Notes: generated from the sequence alone by a model not told the origin. Counted from the stretch's first letter, positions 39,296 to 48,850 are shown. The stretch is DNA of 64,000 nucleotides from Shinella zoogloeoides (GCF_030733845.1 NZ_CP132313.1:62001-126000); one strand, 5' to 3'. Translations and numbers: made by a program.

Positions 39296-40933
39296 ATGTC
39301 CCAAGAGACACGGTATGACTACATCATCGTCGGGGGCGGCAGCTCGGCCTGCGTCGTGGCGGCACGGCTCGTGAAGGATGCGCGCGCCCGCGTCCTCATT
39401 CTCGAGCGCGGCCCGCGCAAGGCCAGCCCGATCATGCATTTCCCGGCCGGCTACATGAAGTTCCTTGCCAAGGATACCTATCTTTCGATGCACCACACCG
39501 CCCCACAGCCGCAGCTGAACGGCCGCGGGCCGATCGTGCCGCAGGGCAAGGTTCTTGGCGGCGGCAGCACGGTCAACGCGATGGTCTACATGCGCGGCCA
39601 GGCGGCGGACTACGACCGCTGGAACGCGACGATCACCGCGCCGGGCTCGGCAAACGACGGCGCCTGGTCCTACCGGGATCTCCTGCCCTACTTCAAGGCG
39701 CAGGAGGACAACGACCATCTCGCCGGCGAATTCCATGGCGTCGGCGGTCCGCTGAAGATCTCGAATCTCGGCCATACCAGCGCGATGACGCGCACCTACA
39801 TCAAGACCCTGCAGGATATGGGCATCCCGTGGAATCCGGACTTCAACGGGGCGGAGCAATTCGGCGTCGGGCTGATGCAGCACACGATCGACTGGCAGAC
39901 GCGCCGGCGGTGCAGCGCGGTCGATGCGTTCCTTGCGCCCGTGATGGACGACCCGCTGCTCACCATCGAAACGGAAGCGACCGTCACGCGCCTCGTGCTC
40001 GAAGGCGGGGTCGTGACCGGGGTCAACTATCGGCAGGGCGGGGCCGACAGGACCGCCCGGGCCGGCGTCGAGGTCATCCTGGCGGCCGGTGCCTACCAGA
40101 CACCGAAACTCCTGATGCTCTCGGGGATCGGCCCGGAGGAGGAACTCGCCCGGCACGGTATTCGTACCGCGGTGGCGCTGCCCGGCGTCGGCCGGAACCT
40201 CCAGGACCATTACGAGTGCCCCGTCGTCGCCACCACGAAGGGCGCGTTCGGCTATTACGGGCAGGATCGCGGCTGGCCGATGATCAAGGCCGGTCTGCAA
40301 TACCTGCTCTTCAAGTCCGGTCCGGTGACCACGACGGGCGTGGAAACCTGCGCCTTCTACGATCCTGACGGCAACAATGCCGAGCCGACCATCCAGATGT
40401 TCTGCGTTCCGACGGTCTATCTCGACCGCGACGTCATGGGCACCGACCCGGGCGACGGCGTCACCATCAATTCGCTTCTGCTGCGGCCGAAGGCGCGCGG
40501 CGTCGTCACGCTTTCCTCGGCAGATCCGTCGGCCGATCCGATCGTCGATACCGGCATCTTCAATCATCCGGACGATCTTCGCCTGACGATCGCGGGCTTC
40601 CGGTTCGCCCGCTCGGTGCTCGCCGCCACGCCGTTGCGCGATCTCATCGAGCGCGAGATCTTTCCGGGCACGGACGTGACCAGCGACGAGGCGATCGGCG
40701 AACATTGCAAGCGCACCGTCAAGACCGGCTATCACCCGGTCGGAACCTGCAAGATGGGCCATGACGGCGACGACATGGCCGTGCTCACGGCCGATCTGAG
40801 AGTGCGCGGCGTGCGCAACCTGCGCGTCGTCGACGCCTCCATCATGCCGACCATCGTCAGCGGCAATACCAATGCCGCGGTGCTGGGCGCCGCCGCCAAG
40901 GCTGCCGACCTCATTCTCAAGGGCGCTGCCTAG
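39296..40933 (+). CDS. GMC-family FAD oxidoreductase
   Basis: 545 residues, the usual size for choline-dehydrogenase-like GMC enzymes. The FAD-binding motif is [18 protein letters not shown], the second signature is [15 protein letters not shown], and the active site has the His in [11 protein letters not shown] and the Asn in [15 protein letters not shown] 39296 follows CTGGAGAAG. The substrate is an alcohol or sugar-like hydroxyl compound; in this operon a sugar or polyol is plausible, but choline-like specificity cannot be excluded. No signal peptide is present. Confidence 0.9.
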   Translation: MSQETRYDYIIVGGGSSACVVAARLVKDARARVLILERGPRKASPIMHFPAGYMKFLAKDTYLSMHHTAPQPQLNGRGPIVPQGKVLGGGSTVNAMVYMRGQAADYDRWNATITAPGSANDGAWSYRDLLPYFKAQEDNDHLAGEFHGVGGPLKISNLGHTSAMTRTYIKTLQDMGIPWNPDFNGAEQFGVGLMQHTIDWQTRRRCSAVDAFLAPVMDDPLLTIETEATVTRLVLEGGVVTGVNYRQGGADRTARAGVEVILAAGAYQTPKLLMLSGIGPEEELARHGIRTAVALPGVGRNLQDHYECPVVATTKGAFGYYGQDRGWPMIKAGLQYLLFKSGPVTTTGVETCAFYDPDGNNAEPTIQMFCVPTVYLDRDVMGTDPGDGVTINSLLLRPKARGVVTLSSADPSADPIVDTGIFNHPDDLRLTIAGFRFARSVLAATPLRDLIEREIFPGTDVTSDEAIGEHCKRTVKTGYHPVGTCKMGHDGDDMAVLTADLRVRGVRNLRVVDASIMPTIVSGNTNAAVLGAAAKAADLILKGAA

Positions 40934-40980
40934 ATGCGGTTCTGCAGCATGAAAGCCCAGCCAGACAGGAAACCGGCTCC

Positions 40981-42129
40981 ATGAAGATCACGAAACTGAC
41001 GACCTACATCGTGCCGCCGCGCTGGCTCTTCCTGAAGGTGGAAACGGACGAGGGCATCGTCGGCTGGGGCGAGCCGGTGGTGGAAGGCCGTGCGCTGACG
41101 GTGGAGGCGGCGGTGCACGAACTGTCGGACTATCTCGTCGGCAAGGATCCGCTGCTGATCGAGGATCACTGGCAGGTCATGTACCGCGCCGGCTTCTATC
41201 GCGGCGGTGCGGTCCACATGTCGGCCATCGCCGGCATCGACCAGGCGCTGTGGGACATCAAGGGCAAGGCCTATGGCCAGCCGGTCCATGCGCTGCTCGG
41301 CGGCCAGGTACGCGACAGGATCAAGGTCTATTCGTGGATCGGCGGCGACCGGCCTTCCGACGTCGCCAACAATGCCCGCGAGGTCGTGGCGCGCGGCTTC
41401 AAGGCGATCAAACTCAACGGCGCCGAGGAGATGCAGATCGTCGATACGCATGACAAGATCGATGCCATCGTCGAGACCATAGGAACCGTGCGCGATGCGG
41501 TTGGCCCCTATATTGGCATCGGGGCGGATTTCCACGGCCGTGTGCACCGGCCGATGGCCAAGGTGCTGGCGAAGGAACTCGAACCGTTCAAGCTCATGTT
41601 CATCGAGGAGCCGGTGCTTTCGGAGAACCGTGAGGCGCTGAAGGAGATCGCCAACCATTGCTCGACGCCGATCGCCCTCGGCGAACGGCTCTATTCGCGC
41701 TGGGACTTCAAGTCGGTGCTGTCGGACGGCTATGTCGACATCCTCCAGCCGGACCTGTCGCACGCCGGCGGTATCACGGAATGCCGCAAGATCGCGGCGA
41801 TGGCCGAGGCTTACGACGTGGCGCTGGCGCCGCATTGCCCGCTCGGCCCGATCGCGCTCGCCGCCTGCCTGCAGGTCGATGCCGTCAGCCACAACGCCTT
41901 CATCCAGGAACAGAGCCTCGGCATCCACTACAACAAGGGCAACGACATCCTCGACTACATCTCCAACAAGGAGGTACTGCACTATGCGGACGGTTTCGTG
42001 TCGATCCCGCAGGGTCCGGGCCTCGGCGTCGAGGTGGACGAGCAGTATGTCATCGAGCGGGCGAAGGAAGGCCACCGCTGGCGCAACCCCGTCTGGCGGC
42101 ATGAGGACGGCAGCGTCGCCGAGTGGTGA
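40981..42129 (+). CDS. dgoD: D-galactonate dehydratase
   Basis: 382 residues, the same length as E. coli DgoD and visibly very similar throughout ([61 protein letters not shown]). Metal ligands D183, E209 and E235 and catalytic H185 and H285 fall at the positions known for DgoD. It converts D-galactonate to 2-keto-3-deoxygalactonate, the second step of the De Ley-Doudoroff route. No KDGal kinase or aldolase gene is in the window. Confidence 0.95.
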   Translation: MKITKLTTYIVPPRWLFLKVETDEGIVGWGEPVVEGRALTVEAAVHELSDYLVGKDPLLIEDHWQVMYRAGFYRGGAVHMSAIAGIDQALWDIKGKAYGQPVHALLGGQVRDRIKVYSWIGGDRPSDVANNAREVVARGFKAIKLNGAEEMQIVDTHDKIDAIVETIGTVRDAVGPYIGIGADFHGRVHRPMAKVLAKELEPFKLMFIEEPVLSENREALKEIANHCSTPIALGERLYSRWDFKSVLSDGYVDILQPDLSHAGGITECRKIAAMAEAYDVALAPHCPLGPIALAACLQVDAVSHNAFIQEQSLGIHYNKGNDILDYISNKEVLHYADGFVSIPQGPGLGVEVDEQYVIERAKEGHRWRNPVWRHEDGSVAEW

Positions 42130-42140
42130 GGAGAGCGGAC

Positions 42141-42920
42141 ATGGCAGGACGTCTTGACGGAAAACGGATCGTCGTCACCGGGGCGGCGCAGGGCATCGGC
42201 CTTGCCATTGCCGAGGTCTTTCTTGCGGAAGGTGCAAGCCTCTTCCTGATCGACCGCGACGGCGATCTGCTGGCGAGCGAGGCCGGACGGCTGGGCGCAG
42301 CCGGCGGCAGGGTCGGCCATGCGGCGGCTGACATTACCGATGAGGCAGCGATCGAACGGGCCATGGCGGCGGCGGCGAAGACGATTGGGCAGCCGAACGC
42401 GCTGGTCAACAATGCCGGCGTCAACGTATTCTCCGAGCCCTTGAGCCTGTCCGATGCCGATTGGCAGCGCTGCTTCGACATCAACCTCAAGGGCGCGTGG
42501 AACTGTAGCAAGGCCGTGCTGCCGGGCCTGATCGAGGTGGGCGGCGGTGTTATCCTCAATATCGCCTCCACCCACGCCTTCACTATCATTCCGCATACCT
42601 TTCCGTATCCCGTCGCCAAGCATGCGCTGCTCGGCATGACCAAGGCCCTGGGCCTCGAATATGCGGGGCAGGGCGTGCGCGTGAATGCGCTGGCGCCGGG
42701 CTATGTGCGCACCCAGAAGGTGGTGGACTACTGGAACAGCTTCCCCGATCCCGTCGCGGCGGAGGCCGAAACGATGAAGCTTCATCCCGGAGGGCGCATC
42801 GCGTCACCCGAGGAGATCGCCAGGGCCGCCCTCTTCATGATCTCGGACGAATGCCCCTTCATGAACGCCACCTGCCTGACGGTCGATGGCGGCCTGACGG
42901 TCCTGCACCATCCGGGCTGA
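42141..42920 (+). CDS. SDR-family dehydrogenase, possible D-galactose 1-dehydrogenase
   Basis: 259-residue classical SDR. The NAD(P) motif is TGAAQGIG, NNAG follows at 90-93, and the catalytic residues are S143, Y156 and K160 (YPVAK). ATG 42141 has GAGGAG ten bases upstream; a GTG at 42123 overlaps dgoD but lacks support. Its place right after dgoD and with an aldose epimerase suggests oxidation of galactose (or a related aldose) to the lactone, as rhizobial SDR galactose dehydrogenases do. Other sugar or polyol substrates are possible. Confidence 0.88.
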   Translation: MAGRLDGKRIVVTGAAQGIGLAIAEVFLAEGASLFLIDRDGDLLASEAGRLGAAGGRVGHAAADITDEAAIERAMAAAAKTIGQPNALVNNAGVNVFSEPLSLSDADWQRCFDINLKGAWNCSKAVLPGLIEVGGGVILNIASTHAFTIIPHTFPYPVAKHALLGMTKALGLEYAGQGVRVNALAPGYVRTQKVVDYWNSFPDPVAAEAETMKLHPGGRIASPEEIARAALFMISDECPFMNATCLTVDGGLTVLHHPG

Positions 42921-42953
42921 GCAGCGAAAGGTCGTGGTCCCCGACGCCGGTGG

Positions 42954-43223
42954 TCAAGGTACTCCCAGTATCGCAAGGACGGCGGTCGGCAGAAGAGCCT
43001 TTGCCTTGACCCCGTCGGCCGCAGTGAGGACCAGCTCTCCCTCTCCCCACATGTCGTATTCCATTTCCACGCGCAGGCCGTCCCGTTCCAGCAGGGCCCA
43101 CGAATGGTCGAGGCCACCGCCCATGTCGAGTGACCATCCCTGCTCGCGCAGCGCGGATATCGCCTCGTACCAGACGTCCTTGGAAATACCAGAAAAGTGC
43201 ATTCGTTCGGACACTTTCACCAC
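42954..43223 (-). CDS. Small hypothetical protein (up to 89 aa)
   Basis: An 89-residue soluble, acidic frame with a mixed alpha/beta look (SKDVWYEAISALREQGWSLD, EMEYDMWGEGELVLTAADG). No family recognised. The start is unclear: GTG 43223 is the longest, ATG 43202 gives 82 residues. It is convergent with the SDR gene. The balanced amino-acid composition and lack of arginine-rich noise support a real gene. Confidence 0.55.
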   Translation of the reverse strand: MVKVSERMHFSGISKDVWYEAISALREQGWSLDMGGGLDHSWALLERDGLRVEMEYDMWGEGELVLTAADGVKAKALLPTAVLAILGVP

Positions 43224-43376
43224 CTGCGCCAGAGCATCGCGAGTGTTTCGCTAGCAATGCGTATCCCGAGGGGGCCATGTATTTCGCACCGTGGCCGTGA
43301 CATTCTTGACGCCATTGCGAATATCGGGTCCACCAGTCGGAAACCATTTGCACATCGCGGCCGCGAAAGGAATACG

Positions 43377-43673
43377 ATGCGCTTTCTCCTCATTCTTGGC
43401 TCGCTGATCGCTGGAACGATCGCCGGCATCTATCTGTTCGGGATGATCTGGCGCACCACTGCCCCGGAAGGAACAACAGCCATGGTCGTCGGGGGAGGCA
43501 CACCGGTCCTGCTCGGGGCTTTGACGTTTCTCGGCACGAAGGCGGCGGACGGGCAGCGACCGAGCCTCGGCAACCCGCGCACATGGTTTGCCCTCTTGGG
43601 AATAGCGGCGGCAGCGGCCGGGCTCTTCGTGCTCTTGATCGCGGCGCTTTTCCTGGTCGTGCAGCGCGGCTAG
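43377..43673 (+). CDS. Small membrane protein (98 aa)
   Basis: 98 residues with three hydrophobic segments (FLLILGSLIAGTIAGIYLFG, MVVGGGTPVLLGALTFLG, FALLGIAAAAAGLFVLLIA). ATG 43377 follows AAAGGAA; a longer in-frame extension upstream is arginine-rich and unlikely. No family or function can be given. It sits alone between divergent and convergent neighbours. Confidence 0.55.
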   Translation: MRFLLILGSLIAGTIAGIYLFGMIWRTTAPEGTTAMVVGGGTPVLLGALTFLGTKAADGQRPSLGNPRTWFALLGIAAAAAGLFVLLIAALFLVVQRG

Positions 43674-43715
43674 CCATCCGCCTTTACACGCTGATCAGAC
43701 CGTTCGTTCACCACC

Positions 43716-44825
43716 TCAGCGGGAAGCCTTGAGGTCCCGGCTTCGGCCCTTGGCTGCCCGCGCGGCGAGACGCCGGCCGATCCAGGAGAGGTAAGCGCAG
43801 GAGATGAGGAACCAGGCGCCGACGAACACATAGGCCTCCAGCGCCTGGTTTCCCCAGGCGACGTCGCTGAAGGCCATGCGGGCGGTGGCGCTGAGGTCGT
43901 GCAGGCCGAGGATCACGACAAGGGACGTGTCCTTGTAGGCGCCGATCGTGCTGTTAACGAGAGCGGGCATCGCCCGCTCGATGGCCTGCGGCAGGAGCAC
44001 GAGGCGGGCCGTCTGCCAGAAACCGAGGCCGAGCGAGGAGGCCGCCTCGTGCTGCCCCGCGGGCAACGCCATCAGGCCGCTGCGCACATCCTCCGCAAAA
44101 TAGGCGGCGTGGAAGAAGACCAGTGCGATGAGCACCGCGACGATCGGGTCGATCGCAATACCCCTGGGCAGGGTCAGCGGCAGCACGAAGACGCCGACGA
44201 AGAGCAGCGTCACCATCGGCACGCCGCGCATGATCTCGACATAGGCGCCTGCGGCGCGGTGCAGCAGTCGATGGCGCGTCTGATAGCGGGCAAGCGCCAG
44301 CAGAACGCCGACCGGCAGCGCCAGGGCGAGCGCGATGGTCGAGAGGATGAGAAGGATCGGCAGGCCATTCCACCTGTTGGCATCGACCGGAACAAGGCTG
44401 AGCACGCCGCCGCCCATCAGCACGAAGGATGCGGCCATGCCGGCGAGCCAGAGCGCGGCAAAGAGGCGAATGTCCGGCCAGCGTCCGCTGACGGCCATCT
44501 GGCCGGTAGCAATGGAGAGGCCAAGCAGCAGGAGCGAGACCAGCATCGGCCGCCACTGCTCATCGAATGGATAGGTGCCGAAGAGAATGAAGCGGGATTT
44601 TTCCGCCCAGAAGGGCCAGCAGGCACCGGCCGCCTCGGCGCAGGCGGCAGGGTCGGCGAAAGGCGGCACGGCGGCAAGCACAAGCCAGTCGGCGACGATC
44701 CAGAGGATGGCGAGGGCGAGGCCGCCGCTTGCCAGCGACAGGAGACTGGAGCCCGGCCGGGAAAGCTGTCGTCGCAGCCAGGCCGGGGCTCGGCCGTTTG
44801 CAACAGGCTGGATGTCCGCGTTCAT
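43716..44825 (-). CDS. Polar amino-acid-type ABC permease (AapM-like)
   Basis: 369-residue permease of the His/Glu/Gln/Arg/opine family. The long N-terminal part (about 150 residues with several hydrophobic segments) before the conserved core is the AapM layout. The core has YVEIMRGVPMVTLLFVGVFV and the EAA-type loop EAASSLGLGFWQTARLVLLP. ATG 44825 overlaps the stop of the preceding permease (ATGA). It is the last gene of the operon, and no ATPase gene follows. Confidence 0.92.
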   Translation of the reverse strand: MNADIQPVANGRAPAWLRRQLSRPGSSLLSLASGGLALAILWIVADWLVLAAVPPFADPAACAEAAGACWPFWAEKSRFILFGTYPFDEQWRPMLVSLLLLGLSIATGQMAVSGRWPDIRLFAALWLAGMAASFVLMGGGVLSLVPVDANRWNGLPILLILSTIALALALPVGVLLALARYQTRHRLLHRAAGAYVEIMRGVPMVTLLFVGVFVLPLTLPRGIAIDPIVAVLIALVFFHAAYFAEDVRSGLMALPAGQHEAASSLGLGFWQTARLVLLPQAIERAMPALVNSTIGAYKDTSLVVILGLHDLSATARMAFSDVAWGNQALEAYVFVGAWFLISCAYLSWIGRRLAARAAKGRSRDLKASR

Positions 44826-46015
44826 CGCGACCCCCGTCCTTCCCGGGCGCGGATGCGCGCGCTCCAATGGTTCAGCGCGCCGGTGAGCGCAAGGCAGAGC
44901 AACAGATAGATCGACATGGTGATCAGCATGGTTTCCAGCGGCCGGAAGGTCTGGTTGATCGCCGTGCCCGCGACGGACATGAGGTCGGAATAGCCGACGG
45001 CGATGGAGATCGACGTGTTCTTCAGGAGATTGGCGAACTGGTTGTTAAGGGGTGGGACGACGGTTCGCAGCACCTGCGGCACGACGACGAGACGGGTCGT
45101 CTGGCCGCCCTTGAGGCCGAGCGCCGCGGCAGCCTCGATCTGACCGTTCGGCACGGCCTCGATACCGCCGCGCAGCACCTCGGCGATCTGGGCGCCGTGA
45201 TAAAGGCCGAGTGCGAGCGCCACCACGCAGAACTGGATGGAGAGGGCGACGCCGCCCTTGACCGAGAAGCCTTCCAGCGCCGGCCAAGATAGATCGAGCG
45301 GCGCGCCGAGCGCAACGGCGAGCACCGCCGGCACGGCGATGGAAAGGGCAAGGGCGACCGGCCACACGGGCGCGCGACGGCCGACGATGGCCTGTCGGCG
45401 AGTGACCCGGCGGACCCACAGCCAGACGAGGAGCGGAACGAGCAGCAGGCAGGCGATGAGCCAAAGCGTGTTGCGCGGATCCTCCGAAAGCCATGGCAGG
45501 TAGATCGCCCGATTGGAGATCGTGAAGGGACCGAGCACTAAGGCCTGCCGGATGGCCGGCAAGCCATTCACCGCGGCGACGAAGATGACCAGCAGGACCA
45601 GGATTTTCGGCAGGTTGCGAAACAACTCGACATAGGCGAGCGCGAAGAGCCGCGCAAGCGGCGCCTTGCTGACGCTGAGAAGGCCGAGCAGCAGGCCGGC
45701 GAGGGAAGCGATGACGAGGCTCGCCACGGCGACGACGATGGTGTTGGCAAGGCCGGCGAGGATCGCACGCAGATAGCTGTCGTTCGCGCCGTAGGGAATG
45801 AGCGTTTCGCTGAGGTCGAATCCGGCCTGCTGGGTAAGGAAGGCGAAGCCCGGCTCGATGCCGGCCGCCAGCATGTTGGAATGAACGTTGTAGGCGATGA
45901 GGGCGAAGGCCGCGAGGATCGCAAGGCCGACGCCGATATCGGACCAGGAAACGGCAGGTCCCGTCCGGGGCGGACCGTCCTGCGCAGCGTGAGGAGTTTG
46001 CAAGTTCTGGTCCAT
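44822..46015 (-). CDS. Polar amino-acid-type ABC permease (AapQ-like)
   Basis: 397-residue permease. The N-terminal half carries extra segments, including FVELFRNLP-like YVELFRNLPKILVLLVIFV, and the C-terminal half has the loop IEAAAALGLKGGQTTRLVVV and NNQFANLLKNTSISIAVGY. This matches AapQ rather than simple HisQ. It starts six bases after the first phosphatase gene's stop (46022), which couples the phosphatase to the transporter. Confidence 0.92.
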   Translation of the reverse strand: MDQNLQTPHAAQDGPPRTGPAVSWSDIGVGLAILAAFALIAYNVHSNMLAAGIEPGFAFLTQQAGFDLSETLIPYGANDSYLRAILAGLANTIVVAVASLVIASLAGLLLGLLSVSKAPLARLFALAYVELFRNLPKILVLLVIFVAAVNGLPAIRQALVLGPFTISNRAIYLPWLSEDPRNTLWLIACLLLVPLLVWLWVRRVTRRQAIVGRRAPVWPVALALSIAVPAVLAVALGAPLDLSWPALEGFSVKGGVALSIQFCVVALALGLYHGAQIAEVLRGGIEAVPNGQIEAAAALGLKGGQTTRLVVVPQVLRTVVPPLNNQFANLLKNTSISIAVGYSDLMSVAGTAINQTFRPLETMLITMSIYLLLCLALTGALNHWSARIRAREGRGSR

Positions 46016-46021
46016 GGCCGT

Positions 46022-46549
46022 TCAGGGGTTCGTTTCTGCCAGGTGGCTTGGCCGGGTGGGGGCTTGGAAACGGTCTACCAAAGCCTTCTGCGCCTCTGTC
46101 TCCGGTCCGGATCCGGCGCTGGCGACAAGCGCCGTGGCCTCCACCGTCTTGAGACCAAGGGCGCGCAGGATGCAGATGGCGACGGTGCCGGTGCGGCCGA
46201 TACCGGCCGCGCAATGCACGAAGACCCTTCCACCGCCTGACAGATGCCGCGCCGCTTCATCGGCAAGGGCGGAGAGGCTGGCTTCATCCGCGGGAATGCC
46301 GAAATCCGCGATCGGGAAACGGGCAATGGCGATGTCCATCTCGCCGCCGAGGGCAGTCGCATAGGACGGCGCCTTCTCCTCGATTTCCGCAAGCGGCGTG
46401 AGGCTGACGATGCGAGTGATTTTTTGTGCCCGCAGATCGTCCATATCGTCGCCGAACGGGCGCAGCCGGCCGGGCATCGGGCCGAGCCAAAGGGCGCCGG
46501 CAATGCCGTGCGGCAGCCGGACGGCGCGCAGGAAAGGTGTTTCGCTCAT
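46022..46549 (-). CDS. CX5R phosphatase, dual-specificity/PTP type
   Basis: 175-residue soluble phosphatase. The P-loop is VHCAAGIGRTG with C113 and R119; D82 in PIADFGIP is the likely general acid. These three elements make a full cysteine-phosphatase active site. No signal peptide. ATG 46549 overlaps the GntR stop (ATGA), and the AapQ-like gene starts six bases after this gene ends. The protein is too small for extra domains. The substrate may be phosphotyrosine, a phospho-amino acid or another small phosphoester; context favours a compound linked to the importer. Confidence 0.9.
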   Translation of the reverse strand: MSETPFLRAVRLPHGIAGALWLGPMPGRLRPFGDDMDDLRAQKITRIVSLTPLAEIEEKAPSYATALGGEMDIAIARFPIADFGIPADEASLSALADEAARHLSGGGRVFVHCAAGIGRTGTVAICILRALGLKTVEATALVASAGSGPETEAQKALVDRFQAPTRPSHLAETNP

Positions 46550-47166
46550 GCGGTTTCCGCTGCAAGGCCGGCAAGAAGGGCGGTTGGCGTCTGCGCTGCC
46601 GAAACGGCCGCGACGGTTGCGCGCAGCGCCGAAAAGGCGGCATCGATATCCTCGCGCGCTGCCTGCATGCGCCAGCGGATCACCCGCCAGTGCAGGGCGG
46701 CGTGGGCCTCTGCGGCGATCGGGTCCTGCACCAGACCGGAGACGAGATCGAGGAACTGGGTGCGGATGGTGAAATAGCTTGCGAGTGGCGTCTCGCCGGG
46801 ATTGGCCGTGAGCTCGGTGATCGTGGCGAGCTGGATGCGGGTGGGCATGGCGAACGCCGGCACGCAGCAGCGCGTGCAAAGTCGCAGCATGTCCGACAGC
46901 ATGGAAAAATGCAGATCGCGCTGGGCGGGGTCGAGCGTGCTTACCACCGTGCCGACGCCGGAGCGCGTTTCGAGGAGATGCTCGAAGGAGAGCCGCTGCA
47001 GGACCTGGCGGATCGGCGTGCGGCTGACGCCGAATTCCTGCGCCAGCTTGCCCTCGTGCAACATCATCGGCGTGTCGGGATGGGTGGTGCAAATGCGGAA
47101 GCGCAGTTCCTGCAGCATATCTTCCGAACGGGGCGGACCGGATCTCGATATTTGCGGTAAGCTCAC
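46546..47166 (-). CDS. GntR/FadR-type transcriptional regulator
   Basis: 206 residues. The winged helix is seen in MMLHEGKLAQEFGVSRTPIR, QVLQRLSFEHLLETRSGVGT; the remaining helical part (DLHFSMLSDMLRLCTRCCVP, HAALHWRVIRWRMQAAREDI) replaces a standard FCD domain and contains three close cysteines. GTG 47166 overlaps the preceding stop. It lies between two phosphatase genes in the operon and is the likely regulator of the TGTATACA-type site at 48857. Confidence 0.87.
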   Translation of the reverse strand: MSLPQISRSGPPRSEDMLQELRFRICTTHPDTPMMLHEGKLAQEFGVSRTPIRQVLQRLSFEHLLETRSGVGTVVSTLDPAQRDLHFSMLSDMLRLCTRCCVPAFAMPTRIQLATITELTANPGETPLASYFTIRTQFLDLVSGLVQDPIAAEAHAALHWRVIRWRMQAAREDIDAAFSALRATVAAVSAAQTPTALLAGLAAETA

Positions 47167-47744
47167 GCTTTTACCTTTCCATTCGCTTGGCGCGCATCCG
47201 CGCGGCCGTTGTCATGAACATGCAGCCAGGCTTCCTGAAGGGGACTTTCGACCGATTCCGGAAAAGCCTCGCGTATGGTCGACAGGGCCTCCTCGACCGA
47301 AAGGCCCCGCCTGTTGAGAATATGGGCTGCGGCCAGGCCGCTTCGACCGGCGCCGTAGCTACAGCACAGCGCAACAGCATGCCCGGCGGCAAGCAGCGCC
47401 GAAATCCGCCCGTCGAGCCGTTGCCAGGCCCGCATCCATGAAGGTCCGGGGGCCGCGAAATCGTCGATCGGCAGCGCGGCAAACGCCATGCCGGCCTGTT
47501 TGACCTTCCCGCGCAGCATTGCCCGGAAGCGGGGAGGGCAATCGCTGTCGCGCGCCAGGAAGAGGAAGAGGCCGGCCCCACGGGTGGCGAGCGCTGCCAG
47601 CGTCTCGTCGATGCCGGCCGGATCGACCCAGGCATCGCCTCGATGGTCGATGGTTACGCCGGGTGCGCCGAGGGTCACCAGACGCCCGCCGCCGGGGCAA
47701 TCGACGGTGGCGCGGATGGATTTGGGATCGTCGATATCCGCCAC
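47163..47744 (-). CDS. Second CX5R phosphatase-like protein
   Basis: 193 residues with a P-loop ALCCSYGAGRSGLAAAHILN: C128, five residues, R134. LPIDDFAAPGPSW (D94/D95) resembles the general-acid loop of the other phosphatase. The His that normally precedes the catalytic Cys is replaced by Cys, which may change reactivity. GTG 47744 is preferred because GGAGGAGAG lies upstream; GTG 47777, coupled to the binding-protein stop, would add 11 residues. It differs clearly from the first phosphatase and is not a recent duplicate. Confidence 0.82.
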   Translation of the reverse strand: MADIDDPKSIRATVDCPGGGRLVTLGAPGVTIDHRGDAWVDPAGIDETLAALATRGAGLFLFLARDSDCPPRFRAMLRGKVKQAGMAFAALPIDDFAAPGPSWMRAWQRLDGRISALLAAGHAVALCCSYGAGRSGLAAAHILNRRGLSVEEALSTIREAFPESVESPLQEAWLHVHDNGRADARQANGKVKA

Positions 47745-47773
47745 GCCGCCTCTCCTCCGTCTGGCCGTCAGCC

Positions 47774-48817
47774 TCACCGTATCGGATAGGCGTACATCAG
47801 GCCACCTTTGCTGGCGGACGCGTTCTGACTGCCCTCGCGTTTCAGATTGAAGGGCGTCGCGGGACCGAGATGGCGATCGAATACCTCGCCGTAGGAGCCA
47901 ACCTGCTTGATAACCTGATAGGCCCAGTCGGCGGGCAGTTTCATCTTGGCGGCCATGTCGGCGGTCGCGCCGTCCTTGGCGAAGAGACGCTGCACGGCTT
48001 TCGGCTGCTTGTCGAGATCGGCGATGGCGGCATCGACATTGGTCGAATTGATGCCGAGTTCATCGGCATTCAGCATGACCTGGAAGGCCCAGCGCACCGC
48101 TTTTTCCAGCGTTTCGTCCGGCTGTGTCGCCAGTGTCAGCGGTTCGGCCGAGATGACGTCCGGCAGCAGTTCGTAATCGTCGGGATTGTTGGCGAGGCGC
48201 CGATCGGCGGCCAGCGCCGTCATGTCGGAGGCATAGGCGTCGCATTTGCCGGCGAAGAAGGCCTGCAGACGCGCCGTCTTGTCGGCGATGTTCTCGACCT
48301 TGTAGTCGAGACCTTCGGCGGCGAACCAGTCGGCGATGTTGAGCAGCGTCGTCGAACCGTCCTCGGCGCAGATCGTCGCGCCCTTCAATTCCTTGGCCGA
48401 TTTCACGCCGAGCGCCTTCGGCACCATGAAGCCCTGGCCGTCATAGAAGGTCGTCGCGACGAAGGAGAGGCCGGGATCGGCCGAGCGCGTGCCGGTTTCC
48501 GTGACCGAGCGGGACGCCATATGCGCCTGCCGGGAAACGAGGCTCTTCAGCGAATCGGAAAAGCCGATGCCGCGAATGTCCGCCTTGCTCGCGTCACCAA
48601 GGATCGCTGCCGCCGCCATGCGGCAGAAATCGGCATTGAAGCCCTGGAAGACGCCATTGCTGTCCGGCACGGAGAAGCCCGGCGCGCTGGGGCTGACCAG
48701 GCAGACGAGCTTGCCGCCCGAGACCACCTCGTCGAAAACGGCGCCAGCCTGCGCATGGGTCGTGACAGAGAGAACGCCAGCGCAGGCAAGCGCTGCCGTG
48801 AGATAAGACCGAAGCAT
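47774..48817 (-). CDS. Amino-acid-type ABC substrate-binding protein (AapJ-like)
   Basis: 347-residue periplasmic protein. The signal peptide ends THAQAG. Mature motifs are GKLVCLVSPSAPGFSVPDSN, GFNADFCRMAAAAILGD, TFYDGQGFMVPKALGVKSAK, LKGATICAEDGSTTLLNIAD and SDMTALAADRRLA, all typical of AapJ-type proteins. GGAGGGGGA precedes the ATG. It is the first gene of the operon that also holds two phosphatases, a GntR regulator and two permeases. The ligand is unknown. Confidence 0.93.
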   Translation of the reverse strand: MLRSYLTAALACAGVLSVTTHAQAGAVFDEVVSGGKLVCLVSPSAPGFSVPDSNGVFQGFNADFCRMAAAAILGDASKADIRGIGFSDSLKSLVSRQAHMASRSVTETGTRSADPGLSFVATTFYDGQGFMVPKALGVKSAKELKGATICAEDGSTTLLNIADWFAAEGLDYKVENIADKTARLQAFFAGKCDAYASDMTALAADRRLANNPDDYELLPDVISAEPLTLATQPDETLEKAVRWAFQVMLNADELGINSTNVDAAIADLDKQPKAVQRLFAKDGATADMAAKMKLPADWAYQVIKQVGSYGEVFDRHLGPATPFNLKREGSQNASASKGGLMYAYPIR

Positions 48818-48850
48818 GATATTCCCCCTCCATGATCAGGTAGAGACAGC

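Noticed and set aside
38678..40762. 694-residue minus-strand frame across the epimerase and GMC genes
   Set aside because: No motifs and shadow-type composition; both plus-strand genes have complete active sites.
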